From assembly GCA_963667375.1 (NCBI GenBank), contig OY763323.1, positions 1,984,001 to 2,048,000 on the forward strand: a stretch of DNA of 64,000 nt, in the 5' to 3' direction. This document shows positions 18,669 through 26,701 of this stretch, piece by piece. The position numbers and the translations under genes were made by a program. The notes beneath the pieces are model-generated. The model worked only from the letters and a program-made list of their open reading frames with translations, did no database searches and was not told where the DNA came from. The stretch is from G963556115 sp963667375. GTDB taxonomy: Bacteria; Planctomycetota; SZUA-567. Position 1 is the first letter of the stretch, and every line of letters starts with the position of its first letter.

Positions 18669-18784
18669 TTTAAGTAAAACTCCTTTATCATAAAAAAATG
18701 TGACTACATTGAGTTTTATTCTCTGCCGGCAAGCAGCCGGCAGGGGTGAATATATTTCTTATAGTCGTTTTAACAGCTGACTCA

Positions 18785-20599
18785 TTAACCGATGGTAGCG
18801 AGAGCCTGACCGGCAACAATCTTATCGCCAGGAGCAACGTGAATTGCGTTTACGGTACCAGCCTTGCTAGCCTTGATTGGGGTTTCCATCTTCATTGCTT
18901 CAATAACAAGGATCTCTTCGCCTTCTTCTACTTCGGTACCGGCATCGGCTGTAATACGGATTACGATACCTGGAAGCGGAGCTTTGATTTCTTCGCCTTC
19001 ACCGCTGCTGGCAGCAGCTGGAGCAGAACCTGCGCCGCTGACACCTTCCTTAACATCAATATCATAACTCTTGCCGTTGACTGTAGCTTTGCCACCTTCA
19101 ACCACAACTTCGTATTTCTTGCCGTTGACAGAAACGGTGTAACCGCCGTTTCCGCTACCTGCAGGAGCAGCTGCAGCGCTGTCGGCCTTCTTGGTGATCT
19201 TACGGACACCGATAGTAGCTTCACCCTTGAGGTAGGCTATACCTTTTTCCTTACAAGCTGCGGCGATGAAGATATTTTCATCTGACATATCGGTGATACC
19301 GGCATCAGAAAGCATCTTCTTGGCTGCGTCGATACCCTTGTTAGGATCTCTGTCATTGATGTCAACAACGAGTTCGGTAGTTGGCTCAAGACCGAGCTGT
19401 TCGCTGGCAAGTTTAACTACTTCAGCATCAGGAGCAACCGGGGTCTTGCCGAAATAGCCAAGAACCATCTTGCCGTAACCTTCTGCGATCTTCTTCCAAG
19501 GTCCGAACATGACATTGTTGAATGCCTGCTGGAAGTAGAACTGTGAAACAGGAGTTACAGAAGTACCGAAACCACCCTTGCGTACAACTTCACTCATTGC
19601 ATGCAGACATTCATCGTAACGATCCATAAGACCATTATCACGAAGCATTTCTGTATTGGCTGTAAGTGCACCGCCCGGCATTGGACTCCAAGGAATAAGT
19701 GGTTCAACCGCCTTGGCTTCAGGTTTGTCAGGGTAATCCTTCATGCAGTCCTTGAATACTGCTTCAGCTTCACGAATCTTGTCTGGGTCGATACCGAGAT
19801 CATATTCTGAACCACGCAGAGCGTGCCACATGGTGAGAATATCAACCTGGCAGGTACCACCGGAAGCAGGGGTCATAGAGAGGTCGATACCATCAGCACC
19901 TGCATCAAGAGCGGCTTTATAGCCCAGGACACAGATACCGGCTGTTTCGTGAGAGTGGAACTGGATGTGAACATCCTTGCCGAGGAACTCACGGGCGGCC
20001 TTGATTGTCTCGTAAACCTTGCTTGGTACTGCAGTACCGGAAGCATCCTTGAAGCAGAGGCTATCGAACGGAATATCTGCGTCTTTGATAGCCTTGAGGG
20101 TCTTGATGTAGAAATCTACATCGTGAGCACCGGTACATCCGGGAGGGAGTTCCATAAGGGTTACGGTAACCTGATGCTTCAGACCGGCAGCAACGATAGC
20201 TTTACCTGAATCGACCAGGTTGTTGGCATCGTTGAGGGCGTCAAAGTTACGGATAGTTGTAATGCCGTGTTTTGCGAACAGCTTGGCGTGCAGACTGATG
20301 ATGTCACGTGGCTGTGAATCAAGACCTACAACGTTTACACCACGGGCAAGAGTCTGAAGATTCGCATCAGGACCAGCGGTCTTGCGAAATTCATCCATCA
20401 TTTCGAATGCGTCTTCATTACTGTAGAAGTACAATGACTGGAAGCGCGCACCACCACCAGCTTCAAACCAGGTAATACCTGCATCTTTAGCTGCAGCAAC
20501 GGCCGGCATGAAGTCTTTGGTAAATACACGTGCACCGTAGACCGATTGGAAACCGTCTCTAAACGCGGTACACATGAATTTGACGAGTTTTTTTGCCAC
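18785..20599 (-). CDS. oadA: Oxaloacetate decarboxylase, alpha subunit (biotin carrier)
   Basis: 604 residues. The N-terminal carboxyltransferase TIM barrel (about 5-290) has the opening CTAFRDGFQSV and the metal site QFHSHETAG. A conserved middle domain follows (about 300-470). After an Ala/Gly-rich linker (about 480-530) a biotinyl domain ends the protein with EAMKMET, where the lysine near residue 570 carries biotin. It transfers CO2 from oxaloacetate to biotin, giving pyruvate; the beta subunit then drives Na+ export. The divergent birA at 21497 is the likely source of its biotin ligase. Second gene of oadG-oadA-oadB, all on the minus strand. Confidence 0.96.
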   Translation of the reverse strand: MAKKLVKFMCTAFRDGFQSVYGARVFTKDFMPAVAAAKDAGITWFEAGGGARFQSLYFYSNEDAFEMMDEFRKTAGPDANLQTLARGVNVVGLDSQPRDIISLHAKLFAKHGITTIRNFDALNDANNLVDSGKAIVAAGLKHQVTVTLMELPPGCTGAHDVDFYIKTLKAIKDADIPFDSLCFKDASGTAVPSKVYETIKAAREFLGKDVHIQFHSHETAGICVLGYKAALDAGADGIDLSMTPASGGTCQVDILTMWHALRGSEYDLGIDPDKIREAEAVFKDCMKDYPDKPEAKAVEPLIPWSPMPGGALTANTEMLRDNGLMDRYDECLHAMSEVVRKGGFGTSVTPVSQFYFQQAFNNVMFGPWKKIAEGYGKMVLGYFGKTPVAPDAEVVKLASEQLGLEPTTELVVDINDRDPNKGIDAAKKMLSDAGITDMSDENIFIAAACKEKGIAYLKGEATIGVRKITKKADSAAAAPAGSGNGGYTVSVNGKKYEVVVEGGKATVNGKSYDIDVKEGVSGAGSAPAAASSGEGEEIKAPLPGIVIRITADAGTEVEEGEEILVIEAMKMETPIKASKAGTVNAIHVAPGDKIVAGQALATIG

Positions 20600-20710
20600 G
20601 ATTACTCTCCTAATTAAAAGTGTTTAAAAATATAACGTTTTAAAAAACCATTTTGAAATTCTGAAATTAAAAAATAATCAGGCGTTAAGCCTGATCACTA
20701 CCACTGCTGC

Positions 20711-20947
20711 TTAGTTGGTATGAGCTTTCATAGCAGCAATTGCAACTGCGATCTCTTCGTCGGAACGGGATTTAGCTGCAGCCTTAGGCTTCTTGGTTAC
20801 AACTTCCTCTTCCTGGAAGCGGTGTGCGTTCTTTTTGAAGTAACTTGCTGAAATGTTCATGAGAATTACTTGGATGATGAGGAATAAGAATACTCCACCC
20901 ATACCGAGAACAAGCAACTCCAGGCCATTTTCAAGGACATTCGCCAT
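20711..20947 (-). CDS. oadG: Oxaloacetate decarboxylase, gamma subunit
   Basis: 78 residues, a normal length for OadG. One membrane helix (about 10-33, LELLVLGMGGVFLFLIIQVILM, quoted here over its length in part) has the typical G-M-x-x-V-F-x-F pattern, followed by a basic cytoplasmic tail. OadG anchors OadA to OadB. First gene of the operon; its promoter should lie in 20948-21100. Confidence 0.88.
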   Translation of the reverse strand: MANVLENGLELLVLGMGGVFLFLIIQVILMNISASYFKKNAHRFQEEEVVTKKPKAAAKSRSDEEIAVAIAAMKAHTN

Positions 20948-21496
20948 AATGTAAACCTTTCTCTGTCTGTTGAATAGAAATATAAACCGCTAAAAAATTT
21001 ATGCTAATTTTAAAATTTATTATTCTCTAATATGGATGATGCAATTTATTGACATCGGCATAAAAAAGATAACATATTATCGTTTGTCTGTCTGCCGACG
21101 CTTGAACAAATCTCTACAATATTATCATATCGCTCAAATTAATCAATACTTATTTATTGAAAAACGATAATCTTTTTTAAATCCCAGTAAATAATTACTG
21201 AATTTCGAAGACCTTGAATTTAAAGTGTTTTACTGGATAAGTTCATAACCGGATGTTAGTATTATCCTGATTTTGACCGGGATATAAAGTACGAAAATGT
21301 ATTTTTTTGAGTATTTATATGGTTGAGCGTTAAAATATATTAAAATAATCATTTACTAATTATATGGGTAATTGTTATACTTTGATTGCGTATTTGGTAA
21401 CTATATGTTAAATTGAAATTTTGTAGTGTCAGTGGTGAAAATTGTCTCTGTTGAAGTTCTGAATAATTGTATGGTGGGAGTTTTGGGAGATTCGAG
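20948..21496. other. Divergent intergenic region between oadG and birA
   Basis: About 550 bp of AT-rich sequence that should hold the oadG and birA promoters. I see no RNA gene and no clear BirA-type operator or riboswitch. Confidence 0.35.
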
Positions 21497-22240
21497 ATGA
21501 GGCTTATGGAGCCGGTTTGGGTTGATTCGGTAGATTCAACCAATAAGGAAATGAAACGTAATATTGAATCAGGCATAGTATATGAGAGTGGATATGTATT
21601 TGCCGCGGTTGAGCAGTATGCGGGTAAAGGCCGATTTGATCGACGCTGGAAGAGTATGAAAGGACAGAACCTTACATTCTCGCTGATTGTTGATACTTTG
21701 CAGTCATTTCCAAAAATTGCAACCATACCGATGGCATCCGGGCTTGGTGTATGTCGCTATCTGCGGGATTTGGGGGTTGCTGCAAAGGGAAAGTGGCCAA
21801 ATGATGTACTGGTTGCAGATAATAAAATCTGTGGTATTCTTTCAGAGATCGCGACTTTTGAGAAAAAAGAGCATATAATTGTCGGAATTGGTATAAATCT
21901 GAATATGGAAGAGGCGGAGATCTCGGCAATTGAAAAGCCGGCTACCTCACTATTTCTGGAGACTGGGAGAAAGCTTGAGCCGGTCAGGGTTCTGAAGGAA
22001 TTGCTGCCGTATATTGCTGATGCGCTGGGGCTGTGGGAGACCGAAGGGTTTGCCGGTATCAGGCAGGCCTGGGAGGATGTATCCTGGAAGATTAACGAGC
22101 AGGTCGTGCTGGATAATGTCGGTAGCAGTGTTTCAGGAAAGCTGGTGGGATATGGTACTGACGGTCAGCTTATTCTGGAACTTGCGGATGGCGTGCGGCG
22201 TGAGTTCTGGTCCGGTGATGTATCGATGCGGCGCAGCTGA
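21497..22240 (+). CDS. birA: Biotin-protein ligase
   Basis: 247 residues from the ATG at 21497, preceded by GGGAG; a TTG at 21467 would add ten residues and looks less likely. The catalytic domain is complete: VDSTNKEM, the nucleotide motif AVEQYAGKGRFDRRW, KWPNDVLV, and ICGILSE and VGIGINLN. The C-terminal SH3-like domain (about 195-247) is present. There is no N-terminal helix-turn-helix, so it is a mono-functional ligase without repressor activity. It activates biotin to biotinyl-AMP and attaches it to carrier lysines; OadA, encoded next door, is the obvious substrate. Confidence 0.92.
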   Translation: MRLMEPVWVDSVDSTNKEMKRNIESGIVYESGYVFAAVEQYAGKGRFDRRWKSMKGQNLTFSLIVDTLQSFPKIATIPMASGLGVCRYLRDLGVAAKGKWPNDVLVADNKICGILSEIATFEKKEHIIVGIGINLNMEEAEISAIEKPATSLFLETGRKLEPVRVLKELLPYIADALGLWETEGFAGIRQAWEDVSWKINEQVVLDNVGSSVSGKLVGYGTDGQLILELADGVRREFWSGDVSMRRS

Positions 22241-22259
22241 TATTGCTGCTTTATTTTTT
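22233..22259 (+). terminator. Short terminator at the birA stop
   Basis: A 5-bp GCAGC/GCTGC hairpin overlapping the stop codon, followed by a T-rich tail. Weak stem, good tail. Confidence 0.4.
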
Positions 22260-22488
22260 ATAATGGTTGAGCTTGTTAATCAAATAAGTATCCTGAGATT
22301 GAACAGGGGTATATTGATAAATATATAGCGGTTGCTGCGGTGATCTTTGCAATAATAGGTTGAGTTTTTATAATGTTGTGCGGTCTTTTTCGTAAACTCT
22401 GGATATTTTATGGTAATTAATATGGGGCTGTGATTTGTTGTTAGCTGGTGAACAGAGGGGAATGACAGCATATTATTGATTGGGTCTT

Positions 22489-22541
22489 TATTCAAATAAC
22501 AGGAGCAGATATCCGGGGATTCTGCTCCTGTTATTTGAATA
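22489..22541. repeat. 21-bp perfect inverted repeat
   Basis: Arms at 22489-22509 and 22521-22541 (TATTCAAATAACAGGAGCAGA and its complement, given here in part) are perfect over 21 bp with an 11-nt loop. It lies 16 bp downstream of the minus-strand HdeD gene and could terminate it, but the T-run is poor. The rest of the 22241-22556 gap shows nothing else. Confidence 0.65.
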
Positions 22542-22556
22542 ATAATGGTTAAAACA

Positions 22557-23108
22557 TTATGCTTTGGGCAGACTTAATCCCATAAACAGCGCTGCCCAGC
22601 CGGTGAATACCAGGTTTACGCCGACCAGAATGCCGATTATCCAGATAGCGCCGCCCTGAATGTCGGACAGAATCAGAATACCGAGGATCAAGGTGATGAC
22701 GCCGTTGATCATCATCCAACTCTTGGTGTTTTTGCTTCTGAAGGATTCAATAAGAATTATTGCACCTTTGATAATAAAGAACCAGCCGATAATCAGTGTC
22801 AGAGTTATGACCGCTTTTGCCGGATTGAAGATAAGATAGCAGCCGGCGACAATATATAATATAGAAATAAGCGCTCCGGCGGCATACTTGGCCTTACTTC
22901 CGAAATGACTGTGCATAATCTGGAAAAACTGGACTACACCGGTGATAATAAAGAGGATAGAAATTATCTTGGTTATCGCTACACTGGCTATCCAGGGGGT
23001 GCTGAGGGCTATAACTCCAAAAATTATCTGCAGTATGCCGAGCATAATGAGAATCGAACGGCTGGCCTTCATTTTTTCGGTAATTTCAGAATTCAAGTTA
23101 TTAATCAT
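22557..23108 (-). CDS. HdeD-family (DUF308) membrane protein
   Basis: 183 residues with about six membrane helices in three repeated pairs (LIMLGILQIIFGVIALSTP, ILFIITGVVQFFQIM, LISILYIVAGCYLIFNP, LIIGWFFIIKGAIIL, MINGVITLILGILIL, WIIGILVGVNLVFTGW). The repeated I-x-x-G-x-x-x and W-P/F-P turns are typical of the HdeD/DUF308 family. E. coli HdeD has a role in acid resistance, but a function is not established for most members. The gene stands alone. Confidence 0.82.
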   Translation of the reverse strand: MINNLNSEITEKMKASRSILIMLGILQIIFGVIALSTPWIASVAITKIISILFIITGVVQFFQIMHSHFGSKAKYAAGALISILYIVAGCYLIFNPAKAVITLTLIIGWFFIIKGAIILIESFRSKNTKSWMMINGVITLILGILILSDIQGGAIWIIGILVGVNLVFTGWAALFMGLSLPKA

Positions 23109-23216
23109 AGTATTGTAGCTCCGTTCAGAAATAAATAAGTCAGTAAAATACCGGTATACAATCTGATTACTATGCCGTAAAACCGGTTAATTGTCAATTA
23201 AAAAAAGCTAATTGCG

Positions 23217-23249
23217 AAAACAGTACCTCTTTTAAGCAGGTACTGTTTT
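23217..23249. terminator. Terminator between two minus-strand genes
   Basis: AAAACAGTACCT and AGGTACTGTTTT form a 12-bp stem with T-runs on both sides. It lies just after the thioredoxin-domain gene (minus strand). Confidence 0.75.
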
Positions 23250-23302
23250 TATTATATAACAAATAGGGATAGAATTTATATTAAAAATTAATGAGAGCTG
23301 AA

Positions 23303-24604
23303 TTATGAATTTTTCAACGAGTCTTCGATAGTCTTGAAAAACTCGTCCACACTCTGGCTGTTGTAGCCTATTCCGCCAATCGGGGTGCCATTGCTGGTTT
23401 CAACGACAACTGTCGGGAAGCCCTGGATATTAAAGGCATTCAGTATGACTTCGTTCTGCATTTTGATGTTTTCCGGAAGCTCGAAGGTTCGGGGATAATC
23501 CAGTTCAACCAGTATGTAATCCTTGGATTTTTTGGCGAATTCTTCGGTCTGGAAGATATTTTTCTGCATCTGTTCGCAGTAGGTGCACCAGTCGCTGCCG
23601 GTAAAGAATAAAAGTAGTGGTTTGTTGTAAAGTCTTGCTAATTTGAGACCTTCAGAGTAATCCTGTAGCCATTTCCCGTTGTAGTCCGGTTTTTTGATAA
23701 AGGTAGAAATTTTGCGTGCAAGTTCAGCCGCATCGGTATTGTCAAAGGTGCTGCTGAATAGGGGATCACGGTTGGAATTAAGAAGGATGACCTTGCTCGC
23801 AGGTTTATTATTTGTAAGACGGTTAAGCAGAGCTGATTCTTTCTTATTCAGCTTGGCGGTATCGATACGTGCAAGTATAATTTCCGTGCCTGAGGGCAGA
23901 GCAAGTTCCGGTATGCTGAAGGTCTGATTGATTTTTTCTTCTGCTGATTTTGAGTCTGGTGAATTACTATTGTATACTCCAAGCAGCAGCGGGATATTAC
24001 TTTGGGCACTGTCACTTATTGCATCGGTTAGCGAGGTGTCGATTTTAAGGGTTTTTGGCAGGAGCATTTCAATCTGCTTGACCCAGTTTGCCCCGCCGCC
24101 TTCAAGATAGCCGAGACTGGTCAGCGGCTCACCGCGGGGGGTAAAAAATACCACTGTTGGAAATCCCTGGATACCAAGTTTTTGAATAATCGCGATATTC
24201 TGGGCGGAAATATTATCGGGAAGCCGGTGAAATTTAGGAAAATCCAGATAAAGTTTGATAACATTCTTCTCTGCCCAGTTGCTGAAGGCTTGTGTACTGA
24301 ACACTTCCTGATCCAGTAATTTGCAGTATTCACACCAGTCACTGCCGGTAAATAAAGCCATTATGTATTTATTTTCGCTTCTGGCACGGGTAATGGCCTC
24401 TTTTAATGAGTTCGTCCAGCCGGCAGGTGTCTGTGCCAGAGGAAGATTTTCTTTTGGGGGATTATTTTTGTCAGTTTTAAAATCCGGTTTTTCCAGACCG
24501 GGTTTTTTAACAGCATCTTCGGGAATATTTTCGGTCTCGGCAGAATAGGAGGTAAAGGTGGAGCAGATTATGGTAAGTATTATGGCTAAAAATCTTATTT
24601 GCAT
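23303..24604 (-). CDS. Secreted protein with two thioredoxin domains
   Basis: 433 residues. A signal peptide (MQIRFLAIILTIICSTFTSYSA) leads to a Pro-rich linker, then a first thioredoxin domain (about 60-190) with active site SDWCEYC and a cis-Pro region IQGFPTVVFF. A middle segment without catalytic cysteines (about 195-310) is followed by a second domain (about 315-433) with SDWCTYC and IQGFPTVVVE. Both CxxC motifs are intact, so a periplasmic disulfide reductase or folding role is likely. Such doubled proteins are common in Lentisphaerota and Planctomycetes-type genomes. No partner gene is adjacent. Confidence 0.87.
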   Translation of the reverse strand: MQIRFLAIILTIICSTFTSYSAETENIPEDAVKKPGLEKPDFKTDKNNPPKENLPLAQTPAGWTNSLKEAITRARSENKYIMALFTGSDWCEYCKLLDQEVFSTQAFSNWAEKNVIKLYLDFPKFHRLPDNISAQNIAIIQKLGIQGFPTVVFFTPRGEPLTSLGYLEGGGANWVKQIEMLLPKTLKIDTSLTDAISDSAQSNIPLLLGVYNSNSPDSKSAEEKINQTFSIPELALPSGTEIILARIDTAKLNKKESALLNRLTNNKPASKVILLNSNRDPLFSSTFDNTDAAELARKISTFIKKPDYNGKWLQDYSEGLKLARLYNKPLLLFFTGSDWCTYCEQMQKNIFQTEEFAKKSKDYILVELDYPRTFELPENIKMQNEVILNAFNIQGFPTVVVETSNGTPIGGIGYNSQSVDEFFKTIEDSLKNS

Positions 24605-24955
24605 GATTCTTTTGTCCTTTCAAATTATTGATGCATCACGGGTGTTCGGATTATCAGGCACCCTGTCGTTATTTATTCTGTTATTAATGGTGTAAATTCC
24701 TTCGTGTGTATATTTATTATTATACGTTTGTGAATATTCTAATACTACTGCAATTTAATCTAACTGAATATTTTTAATAAGTGATAGAATCTGTCTTAGT
24801 CTATGTAATTAAAAAGTTTCCGAAAGAGATTGTTTTAATTATATCAAGGAGTTTTCAGACTGTTCCGTATATAAGTACTGACGGGGGAAAATATACGTCC
24901 TGTATTTTGATATGTATGTAAAGTAATTTAATTTTTAAGCAATTGGGGGAAAATT
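24605..24955. other. AT-rich gap upstream of the lipoprotein gene
   Basis: About 350 bp between divergent genes. It must carry both promoters. No RNA gene or conserved motif is recognised. Confidence 0.3.
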
Positions 24956-25483
24956 ATGAAATTATTCGCTGCGGGGGTGGCTTTGCTGGTAACTATGGTT
25001 CTGGCAGGCTGTGGAAATACTAATAATTATTATGGAAGTCAGGAAACACCAGAGGTCGGGAATGCTGCGGGAACGGCAAATTGTGCCCGTTGTACCAGAC
25101 AGCAGCAGTGTCCTGATTGTGCAAACGGTTATCGCGCTGCGGCCGGTTTTCCGGTAGTTCCGATGGCTGTTCCGCAAGCTACTCAGATAGTAACCAGCTA
25201 TGAAGAGGTTTATGCAACGGAGTATACTGCAAATGGTCCCGTTGTGAAAAAGCAGCTTGTTCCAATAAAATCTACAGTGCCGGTAGTTGCGCAGCCGATT
25301 CTGATGAATACTCCTACCGGCTATGCAGCCAGCTATGGAGTGCCTGTAACTCCTACTCAGCAGTTGCCGGTAGTTATCGGTACACCGCCAGCACAAGCGA
25401 CAGTGCCTACTATTCAGGAGCCAGTGGCGTGGTTTGGTCCAACAGCAGCTCCTAATTATTCTACACAGACTAACTGGTTTTAA
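24956..25483 (+). CDS. Small lipoprotein with a cysteine-rich N-terminus
   Basis: 175 residues. A lipoprotein signal peptide ends in the lipobox LAGC (C19). It is followed by a low-complexity region, then four cysteines as CARCTRQQQCPDC near residues 43-55, resembling a zinc ribbon-like or metal-binding knot. The rest is Pro/Val/Ala/Thr-rich without recognisable domain. No homologue is recognised. A strong terminator follows. Function unknown; the CxxC...CxxC pair suggests metal binding or disulfides in the periplasm. Confidence 0.72.
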   Translation: MKLFAAGVALLVTMVLAGCGNTNNYYGSQETPEVGNAAGTANCARCTRQQQCPDCANGYRAAAGFPVVPMAVPQATQIVTSYEEVYATEYTANGPVVKKQLVPIKSTVPVVAQPILMNTPTGYAASYGVPVTPTQQLPVVIGTPPAQATVPTIQEPVAWFGPTAAPNYSTQTNWF

Positions 25484-25524
25484 AAAAAGGTTATGATCTG
25501 GCTATACTAGTAGTCGACTTTTGC

Positions 25525-25556
25525 AGAGTACCCGGTTATGGGTACTCTTTTTTTTT
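25525..25556 (+). terminator. Terminator after the lipoprotein gene
   Basis: AGAGTACCC and GGGTACTCT form a 9-bp stem with a 6-nt loop and eight T. Confidence 0.88.
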
Positions 25557-25702
25557 GCTTTATTGCGTTTTATTAAGAAGGCAATCATTATTATTTTAAA
25601 TAAATTTTATTTATTTGGTTAAAGAGTATATGTTATTTTAGTCTATCTCCTTTGATATTAATAAGATATCAAATATAGAAACGTTAGGTATATTATTATG
25701 GT

Positions 25703-25754
25703 TAACTTATTGACAAGTTAGTGCTAGTGTGTATAAATTATATTAATCTAACTT
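25703..25754 (+). promoter_or_regulatory. Candidate promoter and operator of the feo/ferrosome-like operon
   Basis: In the AT-rich gap 25557-25880 a TTGACA at 25710-25715 and TATAAA at 25732-25737 are 16 bp apart. The -35 is embedded in the palindrome TAACTT-N6-AAGTTA (25703-25720), and a further TAACTT half-site lies at 25749-25754. Placing an operator over the promoter suits repression, probably by an iron-responsive regulator, but no Fur-type GATAATGATAATC box is clear. Regulator identity is inference. Confidence 0.45.
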
Positions 25755-25880
25755 TTAGCGGTTTGGCTTATTGTTTTAGATGTAATTAAATTTTATTAGC
25801 TCATGAATTATAATTATAAACAATTGGCGCTTAAAAACGTAAAGATTGAGTGATTTTGTCAGAATGAGAATAGTGATATT

Positions 25881-26111
25881 ATGAGTACAATGCTTAAGAC
25901 CTTGAGTGAGTTGGTAAGGGGTGAAAAAAGGGTTGTTGTCGCTTTGGCTGGGGGGCGGGAATTTCAGAATCGTATCGCCAGTCTGGGAATTTATGCCGGT
26001 TGCGAAGTTGAGGTTGTTGGCGGAGGGGCAGGCGGCGCAATGATGATTGCTGTAAGCGGTTCACGTATCGCGCTTGGATGTGGAATGGCCAGCAAGATAA
26101 TAATTGCCTGA
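25881..26111 (+). CDS. feoA: FeoA-like SH3-domain protein (first copy)
   Basis: 76 residues, a standard FeoA length. The pattern GEKRVVVALAGG, FQNRIASLGIYAGCEVEVV, AVSGSRIALGCGMASKIII is the FeoA beta-barrel with the characteristic R-I-x-x-L-G-I-x-x-G core. FeoA is a small cytoplasmic partner of the FeoB Fe(II) transporter. First gene of the operon; a second FeoA, FeoB and a ferrosome-like set follow in the same direction. Confidence 0.87.
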   Translation: MSTMLKTLSELVRGEKRVVVALAGGREFQNRIASLGIYAGCEVEVVGGGAGGAMMIAVSGSRIALGCGMASKIIIA

Positions 26112-26377
26112 TAACAGGTGCTGTTGAATGTCAATCACACATTTTGGTGATAGTAGTTGTAAATAATATGTGTTTGGTTGCGCGGTTATTAAAGGCTGGT
26201 TTGGGGAATAATTTGAAATGGCTTGCTGGTGTTGCGGATAGTTGAATGCCGGTTTGATAAACAGCTGTGCAAAGCAGCTTCAAATATGCAGTATAAAATT
26301 GAGTTATGGCGAATTTAATAAAGTTTTGGTTTAGGTGTTTTTGATTATTGGGTAAACAAAAAGAAAAGGCGCTGGAA

Positions 26378-26617
26378 ATGATTATGAATATGCGAGAGAT
26401 GAAGAATAATGTGGTTGGAACCGTTACAAGTGTATCAGCTAAGGGTGAACTGGGAAGACGTATCCGGGATATGGGGCTTATTCCGGGAGCGGAATTCACT
26501 ATTATCGGTAGAGCTCCTTTGAAGGACCCGGTCGCAATAAGACTCAAAGGCTTTACTCTTACCTTGCGTAACCGTGAAGCGGATTATGTTTTCTGCAATG
26601 CATCCAGTATAGCGTGA
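26378..26617 (+). CDS. feoA: FeoA-like SH3-domain protein (second copy)
   Basis: 79 residues from the ATG at 26378, which has AAGG 8 bp upstream; the in-frame TTG at 26348 would add ten residues. The core GRRIRDMGLIPGAEFTIIGRAPLKDP (given in part: RIRDMGLIPGAEF) and VAIRLKGFTLTLRNREADYV is typical of FeoA and closer to the canonical family than the first copy. It lies 84 bp before feoB. Together with the first copy it gives two separate FeoA partners for FeoB. Confidence 0.9.
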   Translation: MIMNMREMKNNVVGTVTSVSAKGELGRRIRDMGLIPGAEFTIIGRAPLKDPVAIRLKGFTLTLRNREADYVFCNASSIA

Positions 26618-26646
26618 GGATGCATTGCATTTTTTTTGTATTTGCG

Positions 26647-26662
26647 GTTAGTTTTAACTAAC
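26647..26662 (+). promoter_or_regulatory. Palindrome upstream of feoB
   Basis: GTTAGTT-TT-AACTAAC is a perfect palindrome 39 bp before feoB. It resembles DtxR/SirR-type metal-regulator boxes (TTAG...CTAA) but has mismatches to them; it could also be a hairpin. A regulator is not encoded nearby. Confidence 0.35.
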
Positions 26663-26701
26663 TGTGTTAGTGGTATCTGAGAATGTAAAGAGAGTGATGG
26701 G

